64,000 nt of DNA from an uncultured Bacteroidales bacterium. Its GTDB lineage: Bacteria; Bacteroidota; Bacteroidia; Bacteroidales; Bacteroidaceae. The notes under the pieces were generated by a model. The model did not search any database. It was not told the origin of the DNA and saw only the letters and a program-made list of their open reading frames with translations. The position numbers and the translations under genes were made by a program. Shown here piece by piece: positions 14,972 through 26,900 of this stretch (position 1 is its first letter; every line of letters starts with the position of its first letter). The DNA lies in the NCBI GenBank assembly GCA_902763885.1, contig CACWTU010000005.1, positions 1-64,000 of the forward strand, read 5' to 3'.

Positions 14972-17900
14972 ATGAAAAAATACGGTTTATACGACCCTCA
15001 GAATGAGCATGATGCCTGCGGTATAGGTATGATGGTAAACCTTAAGGGGGGAAAGACACACCAGCTTGTTGACAGTGCGCTCACACTGCTTGAGAACATG
15101 AAGCACCGTGGTGCCGAGGCTGCCGACAACAAATCAGGCGACGGAGCCGGAATTATGCTTCAGATACCGCATGAGTTCATTCTCCTGCAGGGTATCCCGG
15201 TACCTGAGCGTCTCAGTTACGGAACAGGACTTGTGTTCCTGCCCAAGGACAAGGCTCTTGGCGATAAGTATCTGGACATAATCCGTGAGGAGGTGTCCAA
15301 GATGGGTCTGGAGCTTACCAATGTCCGTGAAGTACCCGTTAACAGCAATATCCTGGGCGATGCCGCACGTGCCACTGAGCCGCGCACAGTTCAGATATTC
15401 GTAACCGGAGCATCAGAGGCTGATGGTCTGGAGACTAAGCTCTATAAGGTGCGCAAGCATGTTGAGCAGAAGATTGACAACCGTGATTTCTACATTGTAT
15501 CACTTTCATGCCGTATCATTGTCTATAAGGGAATGCTCACCTCCACACAGCTGCGTGAGTATTATCCTGACCTGAGCAGTCCGTTCTTTACGAGCGGCAT
15601 TGCAATGGTACATTCACGTTTCAGTACCAACACATTCCCCACATGGTCACTGGCCCAGCCGTTCAGAATGCTGGCTCACAACGGTGAGATAAACACCATT
15701 CGCGGTAACCGCGGTTGGATGGCAGCCCGTGAGAGCGTGCTTTCATCGGCCGCCCTGGGTGAGGTGAGCGATATCCATCCTATCGTACAGCCCGATATGA
15801 GCGACAGTGCATCATTTGATAACGCACTTGAGTTCTTTGTACGTTCAGGTATGTCTCTGCCGCACGCAATGGCCATGATGATCCCGGAGTCATTCAATGA
15901 GAAGAACCCCATCAGTGATAAGCTCAAGGCATTCTACGAGTACCACTCAATCCTTATGGAGCCGTGGGACGGACCTGCCGCAATGCTCTTTACCGATGGC
16001 CGTTATGCCGGAGGTATGCTTGACCGCAACGGCTTGCGTCCCGCACGTTACCTCATTACCGATGACGGTATGCTGATAATGGCATCAGAGGCCGGATGTA
16101 TCCAGGTTGATGCTGCCAAGATAGTAGAGAAGGGTAAGCTCCAGCCCGGTAAGATACTCCTTATTGATACTGACAACGGTCAGATTTTCCGTAACAATGA
16201 GGTTAAGGATGCTCTGGCCAGCGAGCTTGACTATGCCGGATGGCTCAGCGCCGGACGCGTAGAGCTGGGCAAGCTCAAGAGCGGCCGTAAGGCACCCAAT
16301 GATGTTAAAGACTTTACCAGACGCTTAAGGGCGTTTGATTATACACGTGAGGATATTGACCGCGTTATCGTTCCTATGTGTCAGACGGCTCAGGAGCCTC
16401 TGTCATCAATGGGTAACGATACCCAGCTGGCCGTCCTCTCTGACCGTCCGCAGCTGCTGTTCAACTATTTCCGTCAGCAGTTTGCGCAGGTTACCAACCC
16501 GCCTATTGACCCCATCCGTGAGGAGCTTGTCATGTCACTGACCGAGTACATCGGCGCCGTCGGCATGAACATCCTTACTCCTAGTGAGGGCCACTGCAAG
16601 ATGGTTCGCCTGCCGCAGCCGGTACTTACCAACACTGAGCTTGATACCCTCTGCAACATACGTTACAAGGGATTCAATACTGAGGTCCTGCCCATCCTGT
16701 TTGAGAAGTCAAAGGGAGCCAAGGGGATGGCCGATGCAATAGAGAGCCTGTGCAAGGAGGCTGAGAAGTCAGTCGATGCAGGTATCAACTACATTATTCT
16801 TAGTGACCGCGGTATAGATGAGACTCATGCCGCAATACCTTCACTGCTTGCAGTAAGTGCCATTCACCACTATCTGGTATCAATCCAGAAGCGTGTGCAG
16901 ACCGCACTGATTGTTGAGAGCGGTGAGATTCGTGAGGTTATGCATGCTGCTTTGCTGCTGGGCTACGGTGCCAGTGCCGTTAACCCGTACATGGCATTTG
17001 CAGTGATAGATGACCTTGTCAAGAGGGGAGAGATCCAGCTTGACTATGAGACCGCTCAGCACAACTACATCAAGGCTGTTGACAAGGGTCTCAAGAAGAT
17101 ACTCAGTAAGATGGGTATCAGCACCATACGTTCATACCGTGGTGCCAAGATATTTGAATCAATTGGCTTGAGTCAGGAGCTTCTTGCCAAGTATTTCGGA
17201 ACAGCATCATCAACCGTAGGCGGTGTATCGCTGGAGGGTATCTGCAAGGATGCCATACGCATGCAGGAGCAGGGATTCAGCAAGGCTGAGCCTGATGATG
17301 TGCTTCCGTTCATCGGCCAGTATGCGTTCCGCAAGGACGGAATACGTCACGCGTGGACACCTGAGGCCATTTCAACATTGCAACTTGCAACCCGTTTGGG
17401 TAGCTACAAGAAATTCAAGGAGTTCTGCTCAATTGTGGATGACCGTCCCGAGCAGCTGTTCCTGCGTAACTTCTTCAAGTTCAAGAGCAATCCTATATCA
17501 ATTGATGAGGTAGAGCCTGCTGAGAAGATTGTTAAGCGCTTTATCGGTGCCGCAATGTCATTCGGTGCCATAAGCAAGGAGGCTCATGAGGCTATCGCAA
17601 TTGCCCTGAACACTCTTGATTCACGCAGCAATACCGGTGAGGGCGGTGAGGACAGCGAGCGTTTCCACACTGATGTGGACGGCGTATCACTGAGCAGCCG
17701 CATCAAGCAGGTGGCATCGGGCCGATTCGGCGTTACTGCCGAGTATCTGGTCAACGCTATGGAGATTCAGATCAAGGTGGCCCAGGGTGCAAAACCGGGT
17801 GAGGGCGGTCAGCTGCCTGGCTTCAAGGTGAACGAGATCATTGCCCGTACACGTAACTCAATTCCCGGAATTTCACTGATTTCACCTCCGCCTCATCACG

Positions 17901-19435
17901 ATATCTATTCTATCGAGGATCTGGCACAGCTTATATTTGATCTGCGTAACGTGAACCCAAAAGCCAAGATCAGCGTCAAGCTGGTGGCTGAGAGCGGAGT
18001 AGGTACCATTGCAGCCGGTGTGGCCAAGGCCAAGGCTGACCTGGTGGTTATCTCAGGCTCTGAGGGCGGCACAGGCGCATCACCCGCATCATCAATCCGT
18101 TATGCAGGTATATCACCTGAGATAGGTCTGAGTGAGACTCAGCAGACTCTGGTTCTGAACGGTCTGCGTAAGGAGATTGAGGTTCAGGTGGATGGTCAGC
18201 TCAAGACCCCGCGTGATGTGATATCAATGGCTCTGCTGGGTGCAGGTGAGTTTGGATTCGGAACGGCTCAGCTCATTGTGCTGGGATGCCTGCTGATGCG
18301 TAAGTGTCATACAAACGCCTGCCCTGTAGGTGTGGCTACCCAGGATCCCGCACTTCGCGCCAAGTTCCGCGGTCACAGCCAGTACCTTATCAACTACTAC
18401 ATGTATATGGCTCAGGGCGTAAGGGAGCTGCTGGCAGAGATGGGATTCCGCAAGTTTGAGGATATCATCGGCCGTACAGACCTTATTGAGATAGATACTA
18501 CCAAGTTCAACGATAAGACACGCGGTCTTGACTTCAGCAGCATGCTCACCAAGATTGACGGTGACCTGTACAAGATTGAGGATCAGATACATGACCTGAG
18601 CAAGGTGCTTGACCAGAAGATCATCAAGGCATCGGCCGATGCCATTGAGAAGGGCACCAAGGTTGATCTTTCATACGATATAATCAACACTGACCGTGCC
18701 GCAGGTGCAATGCTTTCAGGTACTATAGCAAGCAAGTATGGACATGACGGTCTTGAGGACGGAACAATCAACGTAACGTTCAAGGGATCGGCAGGACAGA
18801 GTTTTGGCGCATTCCTTATGAAAGGCGTGAACTTCAAGCTTGTGGGTGAGGCCAATGACTATGTAGGCAAGGGTCTGTCAGGCGGCCGCATTGCAATTTG
18901 TCCGCCCGCTGAGAGCAAGTATGATCCGTCAGAGAACATCATAGCCGGTAACACCATACTGTACGGTGCTACAAGCGGTGAGATATTCATAAACGGCCGC
19001 GCAGGTGAGCGCTTTGCTGTACGTAACTCTGGTGCCACTGCAGTTGTTGAGGGTGCCGGTGATCACTGCTGCGAGTATATGACAGGTGGCCGCGTGGTTG
19101 TGCTGGGTACTACGGGACGTAACTTTGCAGCCGGTATGTCAGGCGGTCTGGCTTACGTCTGGGACAAGAATCATGACTTTGACTACTACTGCAACATGGA
19201 TATGATTGAGCTTGACCTGATTGAGGACAAGGCCGGTCGTGATGAGTTGCGTGGTCTCATAGAGAAGCATTACAAATATACCGCTTCTCCGCTGGCTAAG
19301 AAGATGCTGGATAACTGGGAACAGTATGTGGGTGAGTTCATACAAGTAACACCTATTGAGTACCGCCGCATACTCCAGGAGGAGAAGATGAAGGCGCTGC
19401 AGCAGAAGATTGATAACGTTCAGCGTGATTATTAA
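14972..19435 (+). CDS. gltB: Glutamate synthase large subunit
   Basis: A 1487-residue cytoplasmic flavoprotein that transfers the glutamine amide to 2-oxoglutarate. EHDACGIGM places the class II amidotransferase Cys at residue 16 after a short propeptide, as in other GltB proteins. Later come PFRMLAHNGEINT, the FMN-binding synthase region (GEGGQLPGFKV, SPPPHHDIYSIEDL, GSEGGTGASP), CHTNACPVGVATQ for the 3Fe-4S cluster, and the C-terminal glycine-rich beta-helix (GLSGGRIAICP, GMSGGLAYVWD). Full length. gltD follows after 20 bases. Confidence 0.96.
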   Translation: MKKYGLYDPQNEHDACGIGMMVNLKGGKTHQLVDSALTLLENMKHRGAEAADNKSGDGAGIMLQIPHEFILLQGIPVPERLSYGTGLVFLPKDKALGDKYLDIIREEVSKMGLELTNVREVPVNSNILGDAARATEPRTVQIFVTGASEADGLETKLYKVRKHVEQKIDNRDFYIVSLSCRIIVYKGMLTSTQLREYYPDLSSPFFTSGIAMVHSRFSTNTFPTWSLAQPFRMLAHNGEINTIRGNRGWMAARESVLSSAALGEVSDIHPIVQPDMSDSASFDNALEFFVRSGMSLPHAMAMMIPESFNEKNPISDKLKAFYEYHSILMEPWDGPAAMLFTDGRYAGGMLDRNGLRPARYLITDDGMLIMASEAGCIQVDAAKIVEKGKLQPGKILLIDTDNGQIFRNNEVKDALASELDYAGWLSAGRVELGKLKSGRKAPNDVKDFTRRLRAFDYTREDIDRVIVPMCQTAQEPLSSMGNDTQLAVLSDRPQLLFNYFRQQFAQVTNPPIDPIREELVMSLTEYIGAVGMNILTPSEGHCKMVRLPQPVLTNTELDTLCNIRYKGFNTEVLPILFEKSKGAKGMADAIESLCKEAEKSVDAGINYIILSDRGIDETHAAIPSLLAVSAIHHYLVSIQKRVQTALIVESGEIREVMHAALLLGYGASAVNPYMAFAVIDDLVKRGEIQLDYETAQHNYIKAVDKGLKKILSKMGISTIRSYRGAKIFESIGLSQELLAKYFGTASSTVGGVSLEGICKDAIRMQEQGFSKAEPDDVLPFIGQYAFRKDGIRHAWTPEAISTLQLATRLGSYKKFKEFCSIVDDRPEQLFLRNFFKFKSNPISIDEVEPAEKIVKRFIGAAMSFGAISKEAHEAIAIALNTLDSRSNTGEGGEDSERFHTDVDGVSLSSRIKQVASGRFGVTAEYLVNAMEIQIKVAQGAKPGEGGQLPGFKVNEIIARTRNSIPGISLISPPPHHDIYSIEDLAQLIFDLRNVNPKAKISVKLVAESGVGTIAAGVAKAKADLVVISGSEGGTGASPASSIRYAGISPEIGLSETQQTLVLNGLRKEIEVQVDGQLKTPRDVISMALLGAGEFGFGTAQLIVLGCLLMRKCHTNACPVGVATQDPALRAKFRGHSQYLINYYMYMAQGVRELLAEMGFRKFEDIIGRTDLIEIDTTKFNDKTRGLDFSSMLTKIDGDLYKIEDQIHDLSKVLDQKIIKASADAIEKGTKVDLSYDIINTDRAAGAMLSGTIASKYGHDGLEDGTINVTFKGSAGQSFGAFLMKGVNFKLVGEANDYVGKGLSGGRIAICPPAESKYDPSENIIAGNTILYGATSGEIFINGRAGERFAVRNSGATAVVEGAGDHCCEYMTGGRVVVLGTTGRNFAAGMSGGLAYVWDKNHDFDYYCNMDMIELDLIEDKAGRDELRGLIEKHYKYTASPLAKKMLDNWEQYVGEFIQVTPIEYRRILQEEKMKALQQKIDNVQRDY

Positions 19436-19455
19436 ATCTTAAAGAAGAAGACACT

Positions 19456-20802
19456 ATGGGAAATCCAAGAGCTTTCTTGACCGTACCCAGACAGGACGCC
19501 GGTCATAGACCAATACATGAGAGAATAGCTGACTTTGGTGAGGTTGAGCAGACGCTGAATGACAGCAGCCGCCAGCAGCAGGCTTCACGCTGCATGGACT
19601 GCGGCGTACCGTTCTGCCACTGGGCTTGCCCGCTGGGCAACAAGCAGCCTGAATGGCAGGATGCCGTTTACAAAGGCAAGTGGGAACTGGCTTACAAGCT
19701 GCTTTCAGCCACAAATGACTTCCCTGAGTTTACGGGTCGTATCTGCCCGGCACTCTGCGAGAAGAGTTGTGCCCTGAACCTTTGCATCGATGCTCCCGTT
19801 ACCATCCGTGAGAACGAGTGCTCCATAATTGAACACGCTTTCCGCGAGGGTTTTGTCAAGGTTCATACTTATGAGCGTAACGGAAAGAAGGTTGCCATCA
19901 TAGGTGCAGGTCCTTCTGGTCTGAGTGCTGCAGTACGTCTCAACGCGCTTGGTTATGAGGTAACCCTCTTTGACAAGATGCCGTCGGCCGGCGGACTGGT
20001 ACGTTACGGAATTCCTAACTTCAAGCTTGACAAGTATGTGATAGACCGCCGTATGGCTATCATGGAGCAGGAGGGAATTAAATTCCAGTTCAACACAATG
20101 GTTGACCTTAACGATCTGCCCAAGGGCTTTGACGCATACATCATATCCAACGGTACACCTACCGCACGTGACCTTAAGATTCCGGGACGTGAGTTCAAGG
20201 GCGTATATTTTGCCCTGCAGATGCTTACACAGCAGAACCTGCGTCTGGCAGGACAGGAGTTCAGCCCTGAGGAGACCGTATCGGCCAAGGGTAAGAAGGT
20301 ACTGGTTATAGGTGGCGGTGATACCGGTAGTGACTGCATCGGAACATGTCATCGTCAGGGTGCCGTAAGCGTGACCCAGATTGAGATCATGCCTAAGCCG
20401 CCGGTAGGTTACAACCCCGCAACACCTTGGCCGCAGTGGCCTAACATTCTCAAGACCACAACCAGTCATGAGGAGGGTTGCGAGCGCCGCTGGTGCCTTA
20501 CTTCAAACAAGTTCCTGGATGACGGTAAGGGTAACCTTAAGGGCGTTGAGGTTGAGACTGTAGAGTGGGTACCGGATCCTAACGGTGGCCGCCCGCAGAT
20601 GAAACCTACAGGCAACAAGGAGATCATTGAGTGCGATATGGTGCTGCTGGCTATGGGATTCCTCAAGCCTGAGCATCCGCAGTATGCTGAGAACGTGTTC
20701 CTGGCAGGTGATGCCAAGAACGGTGCCAGCCTTGTGGTCCGCGCACTTGCAAGCGGCCGTGAGACTGCTGCAAAGGTTGATGCATATCTCAAGAGTAAAT
20801 GA
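19456..20802 (+). CDS. gltD: Glutamate synthase small subunit
   Basis: A 448-residue FAD and NAD(P)H-binding partner of GltB that feeds it electrons. The N-terminal [17 protein letters not shown] cysteines bind 4Fe-4S clusters, with a second set at [26 protein letters not shown] is the FAD dinucleotide fold and [14 protein letters not shown] the NAD(P) fold. It ends one base before dapF, so gltBD, dapF and probably dapL form one transcript. Confidence 0.95.
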   Translation: MGNPRAFLTVPRQDAGHRPIHERIADFGEVEQTLNDSSRQQQASRCMDCGVPFCHWACPLGNKQPEWQDAVYKGKWELAYKLLSATNDFPEFTGRICPALCEKSCALNLCIDAPVTIRENECSIIEHAFREGFVKVHTYERNGKKVAIIGAGPSGLSAAVRLNALGYEVTLFDKMPSAGGLVRYGIPNFKLDKYVIDRRMAIMEQEGIKFQFNTMVDLNDLPKGFDAYIISNGTPTARDLKIPGREFKGVYFALQMLTQQNLRLAGQEFSPEETVSAKGKKVLVIGGGDTGSDCIGTCHRQGAVSVTQIEIMPKPPVGYNPATPWPQWPNILKTTTSHEEGCERRWCLTSNKFLDDGKGNLKGVEVETVEWVPDPNGGRPQMKPTGNKEIIECDMVLLAMGFLKPEHPQYAENVFLAGDAKNGASLVVRALASGRETAAKVDAYLKSK

Positions 20803-20803
20803 T

Positions 20804-21640
20804 ATGGGCGTGATCCGTTTCACAAAGATGCAGGGCCTTGGCAATGACTACATCTATGTCAATGTCATGGAGTGCCCCATAGCCAATCCCGAACAGTTCT
20901 CCATACGCTGGAGCGACCGCCGCAAGGGAATAGGATCGGACGGCCTTATCATGATAGGACCGTCAGCCATTGCCGATTTCAGCATGAGAATTTTCAATGC
21001 CGACGGATCTGAGGCACGTATGTGCGGAAACGGAGCGCGTTGTGTCGGTAAGTATCTGCATGACAAAGGATTAACCGCCAAGACAGAAATTAGGCTCGAG
21101 ACTCTTTCCGGCATCAAGATCCTAAAGTTGCACTTAGGTGCAGACGGCACTGTGGAAACCGTTACGGTCAATATGGGGCAGGGGCTGCCGCTTAAGGTGA
21201 ATCACGGTACAGGCACACTGGTAGGAGAGACACTCAACGTAGGTGAGGGACCTACCGTATGCTCTGCCATTGATATGGGTAACCCCCATATGGTGATGTT
21301 CGTAAAGGATGCCGAGAAGGCCCGTGTATCAGAGGTGGGCCCGCTTATGGAGCATCATGAGATGTTCCCTGACCGCGCCAACATAGAGTTTGCACAGGTG
21401 CTGGACCGCAAGCATATACGTATGCGTGTGTGGGAACGCGGCAGTGGCATAACTTTTGCATGTGGTACAGGTGCGTGCGCTACGGCGGTGGCATCGGCCA
21501 TGCAGGGATATACTGATCCGGATGGCTGTGATGTGATAATGGACGGCGGTACGCTCACGGTTTCATGGAACCCCCAGACTAAGGAGGTGCTGATGACCGG
21601 TGCTGCAGAGTTCGTGTTTGAAGGTACTGTAACAGAATAA
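20804..21640 (+). CDS. dapF: Diaminopimelate epimerase
   Basis: A 278-residue enzyme converting LL- to meso-diaminopimelate for lysine and peptidoglycan. [12 protein letters not shown], the [14 protein letters not shown] motif with the first catalytic Cys, and [14 protein letters not shown] with the second Cys are clear. The frame is open far upstream into gltD, but [11 protein letters not shown] at 20804 is the family-like start, one base after the gltD stop. Paired with dapL it completes the aminotransferase route to meso-DAP, a glutamate-consuming step consistent with its position after gltBD. Confidence 0.95.
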   Translation: MGVIRFTKMQGLGNDYIYVNVMECPIANPEQFSIRWSDRRKGIGSDGLIMIGPSAIADFSMRIFNADGSEARMCGNGARCVGKYLHDKGLTAKTEIRLETLSGIKILKLHLGADGTVETVTVNMGQGLPLKVNHGTGTLVGETLNVGEGPTVCSAIDMGNPHMVMFVKDAEKARVSEVGPLMEHHEMFPDRANIEFAQVLDRKHIRMRVWERGSGITFACGTGACATAVASAMQGYTDPDGCDVIMDGGTLTVSWNPQTKEVLMTGAAEFVFEGTVTE

Positions 21641-21647
21641 GATATAC

Positions 21648-22850
21648 ATGATAAAAGCAAATCTGAATTTTTCAAAACTGCCGCAGAGATACCTCTTTCT
21701 TGATATAGCAAAGAGGGTTGCTGCGTATAGTGAGAAACATCCCGGCGCTGATATCATCCGCATGGGTATAGGTGATGTGACCAAGCCGCTGGTTCCTGCC
21801 GTGATTGAGGCTATGCATAAGGCTGTCGATGACTGCGCAGCATCTGACACCTTCCACGGTTACGGCCCCGAGCGCGGTTACCTTTGGCTGAGAGAGGCTA
21901 TCGTAAAGGGTGATTACGCTCCGCTGGGAGTAAAGATGGATGCCGATGATATTTTCATCAATGATGGCGCCAAGAGTGATACCGGTAATATAGGTGACAT
22001 ACTGGCACCTGGCACAGTGGTTGGCATTACTGATCCTGTCTATCCCGTATATGTTGATACCAACCTTATGCGCGGCAATGTGATCAAGTACATTACCTGC
22101 AGCGCAGAGAACGGATTCACAGGAGATATACCTAAGGAGAAACTGGATGTCATCTATCTTTGCTACCCCAATAACCCCACAGGTGCAGTGATAACCCGCA
22201 GCAAACTGAAACAGTGGGTTGATTATGCTCTTGAGGCCGGCGCTCTAATCATGTATGATTCAGCCTACGAGGCTTTTATCCGTAACGCCGATATACCTCA
22301 TTCAATATATGAGATAGAGGGTGCAAGGAAGTGCGCCATAGAGTTCCGCAGCTTCTCCAAGACCGCAGGTTTTACTGGAGTAAGATGCGGTTATACCGTT
22401 ATTCCACAGGAACTTATGGTTAAGGATGAAAGCGGCCAGCCGGTTAACCTGAACGCTCTCTGGGAGCGTCGCCAAAGCTGCAAGTTCAACGGAGCCTCCT
22501 ACATCTCCCAGCGTGGAGCTCTTGCAGTCTATTCAGAAAAGGGCCGCGCCCAGACAAGAGCCACCATAGACTACTACCTGGAGACCGCCCGCATAATAAG
22601 ATTGAATATGGAAGAGCTCGGTTTGGAACCCCAGGGAGGTGAAAATGCCCCCTACATCTGGGCCAAGACTCCCAATGGCATAAGTTCATGGGATTTCTTT
22701 GACGAGCTGCTTAATAAAGCCCAGGTAGTGGTAACCCCAGGAAGCGGTTTCGGTCCCGCCGGTGAAGGATACTTTAGAATAACATCCTTTGCCGACCGCC
22801 AGAGAACCATAGAAGCAATGGAAAGAATTAAAAATATGATAAAGATATAA
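21648..22850 (+). CDS. dapL: LL-diaminopimelate aminotransferase
   Basis: A 400-residue PLP enzyme that makes LL-DAP directly from tetrahydrodipicolinate using glutamate. IIRMGIGDVTKPL, FHGYGPERGYLWLREAI, INDGAKSDTGNI, YPNNPTGAV and the PLP-lysine segment FRSFSKTAGFTGVRCGY match DapL. It starts seven bases after dapF and its stop is immediately followed by the carA ATG. Presence of DapL with DapF implies the short DAP route common in Bacteroidetes. Confidence 0.95.
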   Translation: MIKANLNFSKLPQRYLFLDIAKRVAAYSEKHPGADIIRMGIGDVTKPLVPAVIEAMHKAVDDCAASDTFHGYGPERGYLWLREAIVKGDYAPLGVKMDADDIFINDGAKSDTGNIGDILAPGTVVGITDPVYPVYVDTNLMRGNVIKYITCSAENGFTGDIPKEKLDVIYLCYPNNPTGAVITRSKLKQWVDYALEAGALIMYDSAYEAFIRNADIPHSIYEIEGARKCAIEFRSFSKTAGFTGVRCGYTVIPQELMVKDESGQPVNLNALWERRQSCKFNGASYISQRGALAVYSEKGRAQTRATIDYYLETARIIRLNMEELGLEPQGGENAPYIWAKTPNGISSWDFFDELLNKAQVVVTPGSGFGPAGEGYFRITSFADRQRTIEAMERIKNMIKI

Positions 22851-23930
22851 ATGGAGAGAGAAGCAGTTCTAATACTTGAAGACGGAACCCAGTACCGTGG
22901 CCGCTCGTTCGGCTATGAGAAGTCGGTATCGGGTGAGTTGGTCTTCTACACAGCAATGACCGGTTATCCGGAGAGTTTGAGTGACCCGTCATACAAGGGC
23001 CAGATCCTAGTGCCAACATTCCCGTTGATAGGCAATTACGGAGTGCCCGGAGACGAGACAGTAAATGGTATTTCCAAGTTTTATGAGTCGGACAGAATAC
23101 AGTGTTCGGCTCTTGTCATCTCTCAGTACTCGGCCGAATACAGCCATTGGGACTCGGCCAAGAGTCTGGGCGAGTGGCTAAAGAAGTGGGAGGTACCCGG
23201 TGTCTACGGCATTGATACAAGGGCTCTTACCAAGCGCCTGCGCGAGAAGGGCGCCATGCTGGGCAAGATAGTGTTCGGTGATGAGGATATACCGTTCTAT
23301 GATCCCAATAAGGACAATCTGGTATCACAGGTATCATGCCCCGAGATAAAGCACTACGGAAACGGCAAGTACAAAGTCCTGATGGTGGATTGCGGTATGA
23401 AGAACAACATACTGCGCTGCCTGCTTGACTATAACGTACAGATAAAGCGCGTGCCCTGGAACTATGATTTCAGCGGTGAGGATTATGACGGCCTGTTCAT
23501 ATCAAACGGTCCCGGCGACCCCGCAATGTGCACTGAGACCATAGCAAACATACGTAAGGCACTGCAGCAGGACAAGCCCATCATGGGTATCTGCCTGGGC
23601 AACCAGCTGCTGGCACTTGCCGCAGGAGCCAAGACCTACAAACTCAAGTACGGACACCGCGGACATAACCAGACAGTACGCATTCCAGGTACCCATAAGT
23701 GCTTTGTGACATCACAGAACCACGGTTTCGCCATTGATGACAGCACGCTGCCCGCAGACTGGGAGCGTATGTTTGAGAACCTGAACGACGGTACGAATGA
23801 AGGTGTCAAACATAAGACCAAACCCTTCTTCTCAACCCAGTTCCACCCTGAGGCATCGAGCGGACCTACCGATACAGGCAATCTGTTCGGCATGTTTGTG
23901 GAGAATATGATCAATTACTCTAAGAAATGA
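22851..23930 (+). CDS. carA: Carbamoyl-phosphate synthase small subunit
   Basis: A 359-residue glutaminase subunit providing ammonia for carbamoyl phosphate (arginine and pyrimidine synthesis). The N-terminal ILEDGTQYRGRSFG and YTAMTGYPESLSDPSY are typical; MGICLGNQLLALAAG carries the nucleophile Cys248; QFHPEASSGPTDT gives the His-Glu pair. The ATG directly abuts the dapL stop, and carB overlaps its end by four bases, showing tight translational coupling in the operon. Confidence 0.95.
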   Translation: MEREAVLILEDGTQYRGRSFGYEKSVSGELVFYTAMTGYPESLSDPSYKGQILVPTFPLIGNYGVPGDETVNGISKFYESDRIQCSALVISQYSAEYSHWDSAKSLGEWLKKWEVPGVYGIDTRALTKRLREKGAMLGKIVFGDEDIPFYDPNKDNLVSQVSCPEIKHYGNGKYKVLMVDCGMKNNILRCLLDYNVQIKRVPWNYDFSGEDYDGLFISNGPGDPAMCTETIANIRKALQQDKPIMGICLGNQLLALAAGAKTYKLKYGHRGHNQTVRIPGTHKCFVTSQNHGFAIDDSTLPADWERMFENLNDGTNEGVKHKTKPFFSTQFHPEASSGPTDTGNLFGMFVENMINYSKK

Positions 23931-26900
23931 ATGATGCTATGGAAGATGTAAAGAGAGTACTTGTGCTCGGATCAGGAGCACTCAAGATAGGTCAGTCAGG
24001 TGAGTTTGACTACTCCGGTTCACAGGCTCTTAAGGCTCTGCGTGAGGACGGCAAATACACCATACTTATAAACCCCAATATAGCCACAGTCCAAACATCA
24101 GAGGGTGTGGCCGATGCCATCTATTATCTGCCCATCACCGCCACATTCGTGGAGAAGGTAATCCAGAAGGAGAAACCCGATGGCATTATGCTGGCATTCG
24201 GAGGCCAGACAGCACTGAACTGCGGTGTGGAGCTCTACAAGAGCGGCATACTGGAGAAATACGGCATCAAGGTATTAGGCACTCCGGTTCAGGCTATCAT
24301 AAACACTGAGGACCGTGAGCTGTTTGCCGATATGATGCACTCCATAAACGTAAGGACTCCGCGCAGTGAAGCCGTAAACAATATGGAGGAGGCCCTTAAG
24401 GTGGTCAAGGAGATTGGTTATCCTGTAATCGTTCGTGCAGCCTATACGCTGGGCGGTCTGGGTTCAGGTTTCTGCTCCAATGATGAGGAACTTAAGAGGG
24501 TTGCAGCATCGGCATTCTCATATTCTCCGCAGATACTGGTTGAGGAGTCACTCAAGGGCTGGAAGGAGATTGAGTATGAGGTGGTGCGTGACCGCTATGA
24601 CAACTGCATCACGGTCTGCAACATGGAGAACTTTGACCCGCTGGGCATCCATACAGGTGAGAGCGTGGTTGTGGCTCCCTCACAGACTCTGAGTGATCAC
24701 GAGTATCACAAGCTGCGCCGCATTGCAATCGATATCATCCGCCACGTGGGTATAGTGGGAGAGTGCAACGTACAGTATGCCCTTGATCCCAATTCCGATG
24801 ATTACCGCGTGATTGAGGTTAACGCCCGTCTGAGCCGCTCATCGGCCCTGGCATCAAAGGCTACCGGTTATCCGCTGGCATTTGTGGCTGCAAAACTGGG
24901 CTTAGGATATGGCCTGGATGAGATTCCAAACTCTGTGACCAAGGTTACATCGGCCTGCTTTGAGCCCGCCCTGGACTATGTGGTATGTAAGATTCCGCGT
25001 TGGGACCTGGGTAAGTTTGAGGGCGTTTCACGTCTGATTGGCTCCAGCATGAAGTCTGTGGGTGAGATCATGTCAATAGGACGCACCTTTGAGGAGGCTA
25101 TCCAGAAGGGTATGCGTATGATTGGACAGGGCCTGCACGGATTTGTTTGCAACAATGTGCATGTGCCTGATATTGAGCAGGAACTGGTTAATCCTACTGA
25201 CCGCCGTCTGCCGGCCATTGAGCAGGCTTTTGCGCAGGGTTACACCGTAGATAAGCTGCATGAGCTGACCAAGATTGACAAGTGGTTCCTGTGCCGTCTG
25301 GCAAATATTCATAACATAAAAGAGCAGCTGGTTGCTGCCGGTGACCTTAAGAATGTCAGCGAGGATCTGCTGCGTGAGGCCAAATGCATGGGATTCAGTG
25401 ATTATCAGATAGGTAAGCTTACCATATCTGGTGATAAACTTAACCCGCATGAGAAACAGGCTGCCGTACGCAAGTATCGTAAGGGCTTGGGCGTTCTGCC
25501 TGTGGTAAAGCAGATTGATACGCTGGCTGGTGAGTATCCGGCATTCACCAACTATCTGTACATTACCTATAACGGAACGGAGAACGATGTTCAGTTTGAG
25601 CAGGACGGCAAGTCTGTGGTTGTACTGGGTAGCGGTGCTTACCGCATTGGTTCATCTGTTGAGTTTGACTGGTGCGGTGTGGCTGCCGTAAAGAAGATCC
25701 AGGAGATGGGCTACCGTGCCGTTATGATAAACTACAACCCGGAGACCGTAAGTACTGACTACGATACATGTGACCGTCTGTTCTTTGATGAATTGACTCT
25801 GGAGCGTGTATTGGATATATGCGATATGGAGGCTCCTAAGGGCGTTATCGTATCAACCGGCGGTCAGATTCCTAATAACCTGGCTCTGCTGCTGGATCAT
25901 GAGGGAATAAACATTCTGGGTACATCTGCCAAGAGCATAGATATGGCTGAGGACCGTCAGAAGTTCTCTGAGATGTGTGACTCTCTGGGTATTGACCAGC
26001 CGCGTTGGAAGGAACTTACCAGCATGGATGATATCTGGAGCTTTGTTGATGAGGTGGGTCTGCCTGTGCTTATCCGTCCGTCATACGTGCTGTCAGGTGC
26101 CGCCATGCGTGTGGTAAGTGACCGTGCGGAGCTTGAGACTGCGCTCAACAATGCCGCTGTGGTTAGCCAGGAGCACCCGGTTGTGGTGACTGAGTTCCTG
26201 CAGCGTGCCAAGGAGGTTGAGATTGATGCTGTGGCTCAGAACGGCGTTATCAAGTGCTACGCCATAAGTGAGCACATTGAGTTTGCCGGCGTGCATTCCG
26301 GCGATGCTACTGTGGTGTTCCCGGCTCAGAAGCTCTACTACGAGACCATACGTCAGATTAAGAAGATATCCAAGAAGATTGCAGGTGCTCTGAACATATC
26401 GGGCCCGTTCAATATCCAGTTCCTGGCTAAGGAGAACAGTATCAAGGTTATTGAATGTAACCTGCGTGCTTCCAGAAGCTTCCCGTTCGTTAGCAAGATC
26501 ACCAAGTTCAACTTTATAGGTATGGCTACTGAGATCATGCTGGGCAAGGAGGTTGAGCCTTTCGGTAAGACGTTTGCCGATATTGACTATGTGGGTGTAA
26601 AATGCTCTCAGTTCTCGTTTGCCCGTCTGCTCAAGGCTGATCCTATTCTGGGTGTGGATATGGCATCTACAGGTGAGGTGGCCTGCATCGGTGACAACTA
26701 CCATGAGGCTCTGCTCAAGAGTATGATATCGGTAGGCACACGCGTTCCGTCAAAGGAGAAGGGCATCCTGCTGTCATCGGGCCCCACAAAGTCCAAGATT
26801 GACCTGCTGGATGCAGCGCGTATCCTGGATGATTACGGCTATAAGATCTATGCTACAAGTGGTACGGCCCATTTCCTTGAGGAGAACGGCGTTAAGGTGC

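Noticed and set aside
20627..20803. Longer DapF starting inside gltD
   Set aside because: The 59 extra residues are a shadow of gltD; the family start is [11 protein letters not shown].
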